Source of the DNA: Hymenobacter metallilatus
GTDB taxonomy: Bacteria; Bacteroidota; Bacteroidia; Cytophagales; Hymenobacteraceae
Direction of reading: 5' to 3'
Assembly (NCBI RefSeq): GCF_003944705.1
Contig: NZ_RWIS01000018.1
Location: 1-64,000 of the forward strand
Length of the DNA stretch: 64,000 bases
Below are positions 43,798 to 52,308 of the stretch, piece by piece. The notes under the pieces were generated by a model, which had not been told where the DNA came from, searched no databases, and saw nothing but the letters and a program-made list of their open reading frames with translations. Made by a program: the position numbers and the translations under genes. Positions within the stretch are counted from its first letter, which is position 1. Every line of letters starts with the position of its first letter.

Positions 43798-44751
43798 CCC
43801 TTCCACCACCACACCCATGTTTGAGAACTTGTCAATGCGCTGGCTGATGCGCTCCTCGTGGGGAAGAGCCTCCAACTCATCCAGGGTTTTAAGGATAGTT
43901 TTCTTCAGGGTTTTGATCATGGCCGCCGACTCGCAGTGGGCACCGCCCAGGGGCTCTTTCACAATCCCGTCAATGAGGCCTGCCTTCAGCATATCGGTAG
44001 CCGTTAGCTTGAGGGCTTCGGCAGCCTGCTCCTTATAGTCCCAGCTGCGCCACAGGATACTGCTGCACGACTCGGGCGAAATAACAGAGTACCAGGTATT
44101 TTCCAGCATCAGCACCCGGTCGCCGATGGCAATGCCCAGGGCTCCACCCGAGGCCCCTTCGCCAATGATAATGCAGATAACGGGCACCTTCAGCAGGAAC
44201 ATTTCCTTGAGGTTGCGGGCAATGGCCTCGCCCTGCCCCCGCTCCTCCGCCTCCAGCCCCGGAAAGGCGCCGGGCGTGTCGATGAGCGTTACAATGGGCT
44301 TGCCGAATTTCTCGGCTAGCTTCATCAGGCGCAGGGCCTTGCGGTACCCCTCGGGGTTGGGCATCCCGAAGTTGCGGAACTGCCGCTGCTTGGTGTTACG
44401 CCCCTTCTGCTGCCCGATAAACATCACCGAGCGGCCGTCAATTTCGCCAAAACCGCCCACCATGGCCTTGTCGTCGGCCACGGTTCGGTCGCCGTGCAGT
44501 TCAATAAACTTCTCGGTCATGCCCTCAATATAATCGAGGGTGTACGGCCGGTCGGGGTGGCGCGAGAGTTGCACCCGCTGCCAGCGCGTGAGGTTCTGGT
44601 AAGTTTCCTTTTTGAGGGCTTTTATTTTGGCTTCGAGGGCCGTTACCGCGTCCGATACATCAACCTGGCTATCGAGGGCCAGTTGTTGCATTTCGCGGAG
44701 CTTGCCTTCGAGAGCGGCAATTGGTTGTTCGAAATCGAGGAGCATTGCCAC
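43792..44751 (-). CDS. accA: Acetyl-CoA carboxylase carboxyltransferase subunit alpha
   Basis: A 319-residue subunit that with AccD transfers CO2 from carboxybiotin to acetyl-CoA, the first step of fatty-acid synthesis. Seen: N-terminal helical region, RHPDRPYTLDYIE, IVTLIDTPGAFPGLEAEERG, GEGASGGALGI and WYSVISPESCSSILW. Standard length. The final Asn codon and the TAA stop lie in an AT-rich repeat arm. Confidence 0.97.
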   Translation of the reverse strand: MAMLLDFEQPIAALEGKLREMQQLALDSQVDVSDAVTALEAKIKALKKETYQNLTRWQRVQLSRHPDRPYTLDYIEGMTEKFIELHGDRTVADDKAMVGGFGEIDGRSVMFIGQQKGRNTKQRQFRNFGMPNPEGYRKALRLMKLAEKFGKPIVTLIDTPGAFPGLEAEERGQGEAIARNLKEMFLLKVPVICIIIGEGASGGALGIAIGDRVLMLENTWYSVISPESCSSILWRSWDYKEQAAEALKLTATDMLKAGLIDGIVKEPLGGAHCESAAMIKTLKKTILKTLDELEALPHEERISQRIDKFSNMGVVVEGN

Positions 44752-44797
44752 GGCAGAGTGCGTCTTGGAGGTGCGAGGAGTTGGGTTGAGAAGAAAG

Positions 44798-44805
44798 CAA
44801 AGGTA
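44798..44805 (-). promoter_or_regulatory. Promoter -7 element of accA
   Basis: Minus-strand TACCTTTG lies 46 bases before the ATG at 44751. Confidence 0.6.
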
Positions 44806-44950
44806 AGCGAAGGGCCGGATACCGCGCGTAGCTTGTGTGCCGGGATTTGTTCAAAAAATTTTCTACCTGACTGCCAGCCTGAAACAATATGAGTAGCTTC
44901 TTTTTTGATCTTTTTTTGCCCTCAAGGTTGCACGGTCGGTTGAAGCCTTC

Positions 44951-44958
44951 TACTTTTG
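44951..44958 (+). promoter_or_regulatory. Promoter -7 element of tRNA-Asp
   Basis: TACTTTTG, with TTG at 44928-44930 as the -33 element 20 bases upstream, lies 43 bases before the tRNA. Confidence 0.65.
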
Positions 44959-45000
44959 CACCACTTCAACACAACGCCGCAAGCGAGTAGCGAGGTAAAC

Positions 45001-45074
45001 GGTTCGGTAGTTCAGTCGGTTAGAATGCCGCCCTGTCACGGCGGAGGTCGCGGGTTCGAGTCCCGTCCGGACCG
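45001..45074 (+). tRNA. tRNA-Asp (anticodon GTC)
   Basis: Cloverleaf: acceptor GGTTCGG with CCGGACC (one G-U pair), D arm with AGTTCAGTCGGTTAGAAT, anticodon loop CTGTCAC with GTC at 45035-45037, T arm GCGGGTTCGAGTCCCGT, discriminator G. CCA is not encoded. The integrase gene starts 118 bases downstream in the same orientation, so the 3' half is the likely attachment site. Confidence 0.96.
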
Positions 45075-45096
45075 CTCTTAGGAGCAAAAACGGCCT

Positions 45097-45153
45097 AAAT
45101 GGCCCAAAAACAGCCTTTGTAGCACTGCTACGAGGGCTGTTTTTGGGCCATTT
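45097..45153. repeat. Long near-perfect hairpin between tRNA-Asp and the integrase
   Basis: Outer arms AAATGGCCCAAAAACAGCC (45097-45115) and their perfect complement (45135-45153). The stem continues through TTT/GAG (two G-U pairs) into GTAGC/GCTAC around a three-base loop ACT. About 27 pairs in all. It lies in the intergenic gap next to the presumed att site. Confidence 0.85.
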
Positions 45154-45192
45154 GGCATTTACCCTGTCCCATAACTGTCCCAAGCTAAAACT

Positions 45193-46389
45193 ATGTATTC
45201 CGCCAAACTCAGAATCCGCACCGACTATGTACAGAACGATGGGCGCAGCAGTATCTTCCTTGATGTGCGCGTATCCCCAGGCCCGGAAGGACGCAAAAAG
45301 ATTCCGCTGGAAATATTCTGGCCGGTGGCCCTGTTCGATGGGCACGCCGGCAAGTGCCTGCCCCAAGGTCCCCAAGACGAGCAGTGCGAGGCGAATAACC
45401 TGCTGCTGGGACAGAAATTGGGACGGGCCAACGATGTATTTGTAGAGTACCGGCTTCGCAAGCAGCCGTTGACCATCGAACGGTTCCTCTACGAATTTGA
45501 GAACCCGCTTTCCAAAACCGACTTCCTACTGTATTTCGAGCAGAAGCTGCAGGAACGGCTGCGGCTCAAAGTGATTACTCAAAGCACTTACGATGTACAG
45601 GCGCGTGCTCTGGCCCGCGTACGGGAATTTTCGGGCGGCAAGCTGGCCATACTGGCATTCTTCTCACTGGATAGAACCTGGGCCCAGAAATTCGATACAT
45701 GGCTGAAGAATACGTACGGCAACGGCCTCAACACTCGGTGGGCTCGGCATAAGGACGTAACTACCTACCTGCACCTGGCCGAGCTGGACGAGATACAGTT
45801 CGTGAATCCGTACCTCTATTTCAAGAAGAAAAGCACTGATGGCAGCTGGAAACCCCTGCGCCCGGAGTCAATTCAGAAACTGTACGCCTACTACCCTACC
45901 GCATCAGGGCCTGAACGGTGCGCGCTGCAGAAGTACCTGGTAGCCTGCGCGGCCAACCTGCGGATTTCAGACCTCAACCGGGCTTGCCGGCATAACCTGA
46001 TTGGCGACGAGTTGGTGTACGTGCAACATAAAAACCGCCGATTCAACCGGATTCACCGCCTGCCGCTCACCCCCACCGCTTTGACCATCATTCAGGAGGC
46101 TCTGCGGGAGCACCCGCACCGCGAACGGATTTTCGGGGACCAGTCAGAGCAGGCCGGCAACCGCATTCTGAAACGCATTGCTCACAAGCTGGAAATACCC
46201 GAGCGAATTCACTTCCACTCCGGCCGCGAAACGTTTGGCACCGAGTTCATTGCCAACGGTGGCCAGCTGCCGGTGCTGAAAGAATTGATGGGTCATGCCA
46301 AAATATCCAGCACCATGCGCTACGTCCACGTCCGCGAGGAGCAGAAACGAGAGCAGGTCGTACTGGTAGATAAAATGTTTTCGGCGTAG
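45193..46389 (+). CDS. int: Tyrosine recombinase (phage-type integrase)
   Basis: A 398-residue site-specific recombinase. N-terminal arm-binding region, core-binding SAM-like domain (about 100-200), catalytic domain (about 225-385) with Arg257 (NLRISDLNR), Lys280 (QHKNRRF), His342-x-x-Arg345 (HFHSGRETFGTEF), His368 (LMGHAKISSTMRY) and the nucleophile Tyr377. This is the Bacteroidota phage/ICE integrase layout. Position and direction next to tRNA-Asp indicate integration into the tRNA 3' end. Confidence 0.95.
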   Translation: MYSAKLRIRTDYVQNDGRSSIFLDVRVSPGPEGRKKIPLEIFWPVALFDGHAGKCLPQGPQDEQCEANNLLLGQKLGRANDVFVEYRLRKQPLTIERFLYEFENPLSKTDFLLYFEQKLQERLRLKVITQSTYDVQARALARVREFSGGKLAILAFFSLDRTWAQKFDTWLKNTYGNGLNTRWARHKDVTTYLHLAELDEIQFVNPYLYFKKKSTDGSWKPLRPESIQKLYAYYPTASGPERCALQKYLVACAANLRISDLNRACRHNLIGDELVYVQHKNRRFNRIHRLPLTPTALTIIQEALREHPHRERIFGDQSEQAGNRILKRIAHKLEIPERIHFHSGRETFGTEFIANGGQLPVLKELMGHAKISSTMRYVHVREEQKREQVVLVDKMFSA

Positions 46390-46441
46390 CTTCCTCCCTC
46401 AATTTCACGTTTCCGCATTTCCGCGTTTCCTACACAGTCCC

Positions 46442-47002
46442 ATGAAAAAAGCGTTGTTTTCTTTACTTCTGGCTTATCCCTTCACAACATATGCTCAAGC
46501 TTTAAAAGTTGGGCGAGTTGATGATATTGATGGCAAATACGTGTTTTACTACATGAAGCCCGTGGCCGCCTATGATGTGGCATTTACTTTTACAACTCCT
46601 CCTATGCCTGCTTGTGGGATTGGTTCTGAGCGTTCAGAAGCAATGGTGAAAGCCGCTTTGATGGAGGCGGGTACTGTTCAAAAACCATTTGACGCAATTG
46701 TTGTAGGAAACGGGACTAGGGATATGGCTATCCGGTTTCGCAACAATACTCCATCTGATAGTATGGCTCTATGCCGGCCAATGATGATAGGTAGTACAGC
46801 CGTTTTCTTTTTAGCTGAGCCCGCTTCGTCTTGGACTCCAACTGAAAAAGTAAAAACTGTATGGTGGGATGGTGTTGTAAACGGCCAGTGTCTTACTACA
46901 CAGCAAATTACTAACCGAGGCATGAGGAAGTTCAAGAATCCAAAGACGATTGTAGTTGCTAATTTCTACACGTATAATGCTGTCCCTGCAAAAGAGCAAT
47001 AA
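46442..47002 (+). CDS. AT-richer secreted protein, cargo gene of the element
   Basis: A 186-residue protein with a signal peptide (MKKALFSLLLAYPFTTYAQA). The mature part has three Cys-containing segments (MPACGIGSER, MALCRPMM, NGQCLTTQQ) and no recognised domain. Base composition is visibly lower in GC than all neighbours, and codons such as TTT, AAA and GAT are frequent, which suggests a separate origin. Located between the integrase and a convergent terminator, the usual place for lysogenic-conversion (moron) genes. Not needed for integration as far as can be seen. Confidence 0.75.
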   Translation: MKKALFSLLLAYPFTTYAQALKVGRVDDIDGKYVFYYMKPVAAYDVAFTFTTPPMPACGIGSERSEAMVKAALMEAGTVQKPFDAIVVGNGTRDMAIRFRNNTPSDSMALCRPMMIGSTAVFFLAEPASSWTPTEKVKTVWWDGVVNGQCLTTQQITNRGMRKFKNPKTIVVANFYTYNAVPAKEQ

Positions 47003-47041
47003 GCAAAAAGGCCCGCCGAATTTCGGCGGGCCTTTTTGCTT
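47001..47041. terminator. Bidirectional terminator between the cargo gene and the structural operon
   Basis: Perfect 20-bp arms AAGCAAAAAGGCCCGCCGAA and complement (47001-47020 and 47022-47041), T/A tracts on both sides. Confidence 0.92.
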
Positions 47042-47076
47042 ATTGGAGGCGGATTTCAGTCGGGACCTCTTTCGTT

Positions 47077-47484
47077 TTACAGTCCTAGCAGCACGGCCGG
47101 GCGGCTGGGTGGGGCCTCATGCCACAAGCACGCCAACAAACTGCCTTGCCGGTACACGCTCAGGCACGTATGCCCGTCGCGGTACTGGTTCAGGCGTACC
47201 CGCAGGTAGGAGCCGGCCGGCACGGTGCCGAGAGTAATACCGTGCCGTTCCCCGTTCTGGTAGCGGTTCAGGCTGAGTAGCACTTCCCCACTGGTGGTGC
47301 GGATTCCGCGCAGTCGTAACACGTTGCGCGGGTGAGTGGCCCACCGCAGGCCGGCAATTGTGAACCACTCGTTGCGTGGCGCATCCGGCAGCAGTACATA
47401 CTCATCAATCTGTACCGGGCGGCCGAGCAGCGCCGGCAGCCGCCGGCACCAGGCCGGCAACTGCACCCCGAATAACAGTACCAT
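47077..47484 (-). CDS. Hypothetical protein, end of the structural operon
   Basis: A 135-residue, beta-rich, basic protein (LRLRGIRTTSGEVLLSLNRY, YLRVRLNQYRDGHTCLSVYR). No family is recognised. Its ATG overlaps the stop of the preceding gene (TAATG), showing translational coupling. Last gene before the terminator. Confidence 0.65.
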   Translation of the reverse strand: MVLLFGVQLPAWCRRLPALLGRPVQIDEYVLLPDAPRNEWFTIAGLRWATHPRNVLRLRGIRTTSGEVLLSLNRYQNGERHGITLGTVPAGSYLRVRLNQYRDGHTCLSVYRQGSLLACLWHEAPPSRPAVLLGL

Positions 47485-48044
47485 TAGCGTGCAACGATGG
47501 GACGTGCAGGATTCGCCCGGTTGTAGTTCTCAATGGTGGGTTGCATCCGGTTGATGTCGCCACGGTACCAATTGATTACCTGCTGCCAGGTGTTGCCCGA
47601 CTGGCTGATGTCGAAGCCAATAAGTGCCTCAATATCCTCCCAATACAACCGGAACGTGTCGGACAACTGCCGGAACAGGGCCGCATCGTTTGTGTTGAAC
47701 GTATTCGCCCGGGACACATCTGCATCGGTTAGGTGAGGAATATTCCACTTATCCAGCACTACCTGAGGCGAAGTGGGTACCGATGTCGGTGGGAACGTCG
47801 GGGTGTGCGTCTGTCCGAAAATCTGCCCATAGATTTCCTGACCGGCCGTGAGCACGTTGCCGGCTGCATCCAGCAGCTGCGTGCCTTGTTGTAAATAGTT
47901 CGGCTGCTGCGCTACCTGAGGCGCGGACTGCGGAGTGGTTGGTAGGATGGGCGGCGTAGTCGGGGGCGTGGTGGGGCTGCTTTGCTTATTTTTCAGCAGC
48001 AGAAACGCACCGGCGGCGAGGGCGGCAAGGGCAAGAGGATTCAT
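47484..48044 (-). CDS. Single-TM protein with Pro/Thr linker
   Basis: A 186-residue protein. N-terminal TM (PLALAALAAGAFLLLKNK), then a Pro/Thr/Gln-rich linker (about 22-100) and a helical C-terminal domain with several Trp (FRLYWEDIEALIGFDIS, WQQVINWYRGDINRM). No family is recognised. The same plan (short N-terminal anchor, Pro-rich linker, small domain) recurs in other genes of this operon. Confidence 0.7.
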   Translation of the reverse strand: MNPLALAALAAGAFLLLKNKQSSPTTPPTTPPILPTTPQSAPQVAQQPNYLQQGTQLLDAAGNVLTAGQEIYGQIFGQTHTPTFPPTSVPTSPQVVLDKWNIPHLTDADVSRANTFNTNDAALFRQLSDTFRLYWEDIEALIGFDISQSGNTWQQVINWYRGDINRMQPTIENYNRANPARPIVAR

Positions 48045-48083
48045 GGTGAGGTTGGGGTAGAAATTAACTTATAAGTGAAGTTT

Positions 48084-48812
48084 TCATGTGGTGAGGCGCT
48101 GCTCGTTCACATCGTAGCGCAGTTCGTCGGCCGGCCCGGTGGCGTAGCGGTTCTTCTCGAAGTGCGCAATGCCGGGCAAATCCACCTGGCACACGGCCGA
48201 AGCATCGTACTCGGAGCTGCTGCCGCCCCGGGCGGTGCCAGCCGTGGTACTCTGGAAAATGACCAGGAACACGGTGCGCGGGTAGGCTTTGCGCAGGGCG
48301 TCAAAGTCGGTGGGAGACGTGCCCGGTATCTTGCTCCAGGAGTCGATGGCCACCACGTCGAAGTGTTCCGCTGCCTGCCGGATAGTAGCTAGGCCCTGCG
48401 GTACTTCCGACGCTATTTTGATGCGGACCCGGTTGGCCGGCGCGATGTAGGCCGCCGTATTTTTCGCTACTACCGTGCTGTTTTTGTCGATTTCCAGTGA
48501 GAATGAAGCCACGGATAGGCCGACACTGGCAAACAGATTCTTCAGCTGGTAGAGCAGGCGGGTTTTGCCGGCTCCCTTATCGCCGCGCAGCACCAGGGCG
48601 TACTCGTGCCGCTCGATGACGCCCACGAACCGGCCCAGGTCCCCGGGCAGGGCCAGCGCCTCGCCGGCCGGCCGGCGCGTGTCCTTTACCCCGATGGGCG
48701 TAAACAATGCATCCAGGCTGCCCAGCCCGGCCCGTGTTGCCGGCACGGATGCCGGTGTTGTACTCGCTTTGGGTGACGTGCCAGCTGACGCCTCTACTTT
48801 CCCGCCGAACAC
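48084..48812 (-). CDS. RecA-like P-loop ATPase
   Basis: A 242-residue ATPase. Walker A GDKGAGKT (77-84), Walker B FDVVAIDS (151-158), then IFQSTTAGTARGG (about 185-197), which resembles the sensor/L2 area of RecA, RadA and DnaB-type ATPases. A flexible Ser/Thr/Pro-rich N-terminus carries AGLGSLD (GLG 29-31). It could be a helicase/loader or the genome-packaging ATPase of the element; sequence alone does not decide, though it is not an obvious FtsK/HerA type. Overlaps the clamp-like gene by 19 bases. Confidence 0.75.
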   Translation of the reverse strand: MFGGKVEASAGTSPKASTTPASVPATRAGLGSLDALFTPIGVKDTRRPAGEALALPGDLGRFVGVIERHEYALVLRGDKGAGKTRLLYQLKNLFASVGLSVASFSLEIDKNSTVVAKNTAAYIAPANRVRIKIASEVPQGLATIRQAAEHFDVVAIDSWSKIPGTSPTDFDALRKAYPRTVFLVIFQSTTAGTARGGSSSEYDASAVCQVDLPGIAHFEKNRYATGPADELRYDVNEQRLTT

Positions 48813-50827
48813 CCGCAGGTGTCGCCCGGGCAGCCCAAGCCAGCCAGGCCCTGCAGGCCGGATAGCTGGTGCTGGGTGATACGCACGGCTGTACCGGGCT
48901 TCCAGTCCTTGAGCAAGGCCACGGCAGCGGCCAGCGGGCCGGCGTAGTCGTCGTTGGGTACGTCGCGGCGCTGCTTTTCCATTGCTTTGAGCAGCGTGGC
49001 CACGGTCTTCGCTTCGGGTTTGGTGCCCTGCAGGTTGATAAAGCGCGAAAGCAGCGGTACCGCCGACTGAATGACTACATGGTCAGCCACGGCCTGGGCC
49101 CGGCTCACAATCCCCTTATCAGAGAATTTCAGTTCCTCTACTTTCTCGATATCCTGGCTTACCATGGCGGCATAGGTTTTCTTCACCAAGGCGGCAATGT
49201 CGGTCAGCAACTCCGCGTGGGGGCTGGTTTTGCGCACTTTGCGGCTCACGATAGCCTTCTCGATACGGCCGTGTAATGCCTTCACACGTTTGCTGGTAAC
49301 CTCGCCGTGGGTCAGTCCCAGGAACTGCCGGATCAAGGTCAGGTCCCCGTCAAAATGGCTCACCGGCTGCCGCAGGTTCTGGTTGCCGTGCTTTTTCACC
49401 GTCGTGCGTTTGATGGGCTCAGTGGGTTGTGCTGGTTTGGGAGCCTTTTTCGGGGCGGTTTTCTTCGGGGGCTTCACCCATCCAGGACTACGACGGTCAC
49501 CACCCTGCTCATAGGTGCCATCCGGCTGCACGTAGTACAGTTTCTCCGCATCCATCTTGCCGGTTGTATCAGTTACCAACTCACCTTTCGTGTTGAAATA
49601 CGGTAGCTGGGTAGCGGGCTGTGTCGATTTTGCCCCCTGCTTCGGCTGCTTTTTCAACGCTCCCTGCGGGAATGGAAATACTACCTCCTTCCCCTGCTCA
49701 GGTGGAAGCTGCACCCGAATATGGAGCACCGCCCGGCTGTTTGAATAGTATTTCGAGAAACCTACGACCGTTCCCGTTTCGCCCGCGTGGATGCTCAGAT
49801 AATCCGGCAGCGAAGGCTTTGCCAGCACCAACACGGTGTCGCCCACGGCAAACGGGATGCGTTTGGCCATCTCCGCTACCTCCGCTTCTTCCTTGCGAAT
49901 GGCCTGGTCATTTTTCTCCTGCTGCAGCTGCTGTTTGCGCGCCGCCTCTGCCTTCTTTTTTGCACTTGCTTCCGGTGCACTGGTGAGCGTGAGCACCGGT
50001 GTATGGGGCAACGTATCGGCCTGCTCCAAGCTGCCCCCGGTCCACGAGCCCGTGTTGGTCACCGGCATGAGCACTGCCATCCGCTGAGGCTTCTGCACGT
50101 CCCGCACCACCATTGCCCGGTTAGCTGAGGCCGACAGTTCCACGCGCAACCGGGTGGCTCCGTCCTGCAGCAGTCCCTCCAGCACTTCCAGTAGAAAGGC
50201 CGGGTTGAAGTAGTAGTAACTGGTATCAAAGCGGATTTCTGCCCGAATGTGGGCGTAGCCACTGCCAATGCGAGCCGTATCGATAAACCGATTCGCTTTT
50301 ACCAAGCCATACAACTTGGCCCGCAGGGCCTCCACGTCCTGCAGCACGGCCGTATTCGGATTGTTGAGCGGAATAACATCCTGGTAATCCGGAAACCGCT
50401 CGTTCAGCCGCTTACCCGTTTTGGGGTTGAGCAGTTCGCTTTTCCGGAGCCCACTCACCGGCAGCACCAGCAGCCGGTGCCCATCCGTGGCCACAGCTTG
50501 CTTCTGGGCCGCGTCAAAGTAGATACACTGCAGGTTGGGCCGCAACTCGTCCCGGCTGACCACCTTACGCAGTATCTCCGTTACCGTGTTGGCTTTGAGA
50601 ACGGGCGGCGTAATGGGTTGCACCCGAATGGTCCCCAGCACGTCCTGCGGGTCGAACTTGTCGGCTTTGGCGGGAATTCGTACCAAGGTCAGGTCCGACT
50701 CCAGTACAGCCGGTACCGGGGGGCGCGCTGCCGTGGTGGCGACGATACCGAGGCCGCTCCGCCTGGTGGAGCGCCGGTTGAACAGGTCCCCTTGCTGGGA
50801 CGCCGAGAAAAATAGTCTGCGTGGCAT
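48794..50827 (-). CDS. DNA sliding-clamp-like protein with C-terminal extension
   Basis: Encodes 677 residues from ATG 50827 (the frame runs to 50941). The stretch AVATDGHRLLVLPV (about 111-124) is the hallmark of DnaN/beta-clamp domains, and RMAVLMPV (about 250) resembles their C-terminal end. A charged coiled linker, an SH3-like stretch (FAVGDTVLVLAKPSLPD, about 318-334), a Lys/Pro-rich region and a helical domain (about 475-655) follow. The protein ends LQGLAGLGCPGDTCGCSAGK, with three Cys. The combination suggests a replication or genome-associated protein. Function inferred from the clamp motif only. Confidence 0.6.
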   Translation of the reverse strand: MPRRLFFSASQQGDLFNRRSTRRSGLGIVATTAARPPVPAVLESDLTLVRIPAKADKFDPQDVLGTIRVQPITPPVLKANTVTEILRKVVSRDELRPNLQCIYFDAAQKQAVATDGHRLLVLPVSGLRKSELLNPKTGKRLNERFPDYQDVIPLNNPNTAVLQDVEALRAKLYGLVKANRFIDTARIGSGYAHIRAEIRFDTSYYYFNPAFLLEVLEGLLQDGATRLRVELSASANRAMVVRDVQKPQRMAVLMPVTNTGSWTGGSLEQADTLPHTPVLTLTSAPEASAKKKAEAARKQQLQQEKNDQAIRKEEAEVAEMAKRIPFAVGDTVLVLAKPSLPDYLSIHAGETGTVVGFSKYYSNSRAVLHIRVQLPPEQGKEVVFPFPQGALKKQPKQGAKSTQPATQLPYFNTKGELVTDTTGKMDAEKLYYVQPDGTYEQGGDRRSPGWVKPPKKTAPKKAPKPAQPTEPIKRTTVKKHGNQNLRQPVSHFDGDLTLIRQFLGLTHGEVTSKRVKALHGRIEKAIVSRKVRKTSPHAELLTDIAALVKKTYAAMVSQDIEKVEELKFSDKGIVSRAQAVADHVVIQSAVPLLSRFINLQGTKPEAKTVATLLKAMEKQRRDVPNDDYAGPLAAAVALLKDWKPGTAVRITQHQLSGLQGLAGLGCPGDTCGCSAGK

Positions 50828-50901
50828 ACAAGTCTGGATAATGGCACACGGCCCCAGCCGGGGCAGGGCGTGGGGCCGTGTGAAAAAAGCAGAGGAATGA
50901 A

Positions 50902-51465
50902 TTAGGCCGAATGGAGCTTGCTGAACGTCGCTCTCGTCCACGTCGCGCTGCCGGCGTGGCGCACCTGCAGGCTGCCTTCCTTGGTGCGGGCCTCCATCAC
51001 GCGCTTGTTCCCCTCCGGAGTGGCGTGGTACACGTTGAAGGTTTTGCTGGTGCGCAGAAACTGGTTGATTTCCCGCACCGTCTTAAACCGGGCTCCGGCT
51101 CCGCGCAGGGCGGTAGCCGGTTTGGGGGCGGCTGTTTTCCGGGGGGCTTTCGCCTTCACCCCTTCCAGGCCGCTGAGGGCTTTTTTGCCTTTTTTAGCCC
51201 GATTCGTCAAGCCGGCCGCGGCCCGCACCGTGCTGGCCTTACTGGATTTGTTCATCTTGACTGCCCGGCCAGTCACGACGTAGGTCGCCCCCAAGCCCTG
51301 CAGACCATGTTTTTTCTTGTACTTCTCGACGGCTTTCTTATCCAGTTTTTTATCGTGCTTCTTGGCGGCTTTCACAGCCGCTTTGGACGGTTTTGATTTG
51401 CCCCCCAGCAGCGAGGGGGCGAGGTAGCCAACGGCTGCACCGAGGGCGAGCGAAACAGGTTCCAT
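50902..51465 (-). CDS. Lys/Ala-rich basic protein, possible genome-binding
   Basis: A 187-residue, strongly basic protein. A short hydrophobic N-terminus (EPVSLALGAAVGYLAPSLL) precedes Lys/Ala repeats (AAVKAAKKHDKKLDKK), then HGLQGLGATYVV (GLG 57-59), another basic stretch with LSGLEGVKAKAP and a small C-terminal domain (FKTVREINQFLRTSKTFNVY). The composition is like condensing core proteins of viruses, but no family is recognised. Confidence 0.65.
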   Translation of the reverse strand: MEPVSLALGAAVGYLAPSLLGGKSKPSKAAVKAAKKHDKKLDKKAVEKYKKKHGLQGLGATYVVTGRAVKMNKSSKASTVRAAAGLTNRAKKGKKALSGLEGVKAKAPRKTAAPKPATALRGAGARFKTVREINQFLRTSKTFNVYHATPEGNKRVMEARTKEGSLQVRHAGSATWTRATFSKLHSA

Positions 51466-51501
51466 GGGGAGGAAGTGGGGTAACGTGAGAAAAAGGGAAA
51501 A

Positions 51502-52308
51502 TCAGAAACTCATGCTGGCGCTAATCCAGCGGTAGAGGCCGTAGAGGATGCCGGCCACCAGCAACAGTGCGCCCACCCCGTAGAGCAGGTGCCGGTACCA
51601 CGGCGTCGGAGGTTCGGTAGGGCCGGTAGCGGTGCCGTTTGCGGCCGTGTTCACCCCTCCCCGGGCAGCTTGCCCGAGGCCAGCATTGTTGGTCGCTGCG
51701 CTACTGGGGCCGTTGGCGACGGTGCCGGAGCCCCGGACCTTCAGTACTGTGGGGGCGGCATTGGTGACCGTTCCGTTCGGGGCCGTATTGATGCTCACGG
51801 AGCCCCGCGCTTTGATTTTGCGCGGTACTGCCCGGTCATAGCGTCGTTGCTCACGTCGTAGCTGCCGGGCATTAAAGCGCCGTTCACGTCGATTCACCGC
51901 AGCGGCCGTGCGTAAGTAGCGTCGCTGCTGGGAAGCGGTGAGGGCCGCAGGCGGGCGGTGCGGTCCTGAATCGGGTTGCACTACGGTTGTGGGCCGGGGT
52001 AGCAGCTCCTGAACCTGCCGGGCAGTTCCGGGACTGGCGCAGGCCGAGAGCCCCAGCAGCCCGCCGAGTAGGAGCGCCGGCACCAGGTTGGCCACGTCCT
52101 GCCCCTTGCGTTCAGCGGTGCGGCGAACAATGCCCAGCGCCCGGTCCGGCATCAACATGAGCACGAGGCTCACCACCATCGGCACCCATGCGTCGCCCCA
52201 GGTGATACCCTGCACCACGAACACCGAGGTGAGGGTAGCCAGAAAAATTACTACGCCAATAGCAGTGGTGATTCGTTCGCGTAAAACGTTATGCCGTAGC
52301 CGTTTCAT
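51502..52308 (-). CDS. Multi-TM protein with internal lipobox-like motif, possible holin/spanin
   Basis: Encodes 268 residues from ATG 52308. Two N-terminal TM segments (about 13-32 and 42-55), a third hydrophobic stretch ending in LLGLSAC (lipobox-like, Cys90), a Pro/Arg/Gln-rich helical part, NNAGLGQAARGG (GLG 210-212) and a C-terminal TM (about 242-262). Position directly after the muramidase gene fits a lysis-accessory role, but no holin family is recognised. Overlaps the muramidase gene by 20 bases. Confidence 0.6.
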   Translation of the reverse strand: MKRLRHNVLRERITTAIGVVIFLATLTSVFVVQGITWGDAWVPMVVSLVLMLMPDRALGIVRRTAERKGQDVANLVPALLLGGLLGLSACASPGTARQVQELLPRPTTVVQPDSGPHRPPAALTASQQRRYLRTAAAVNRRERRFNARQLRREQRRYDRAVPRKIKARGSVSINTAPNGTVTNAAPTVLKVRGSGTVANGPSSAATNNAGLGQAARGGVNTAANGTATGPTEPPTPWYRHLLYGVGALLLVAGILYGLYRWISASMSF

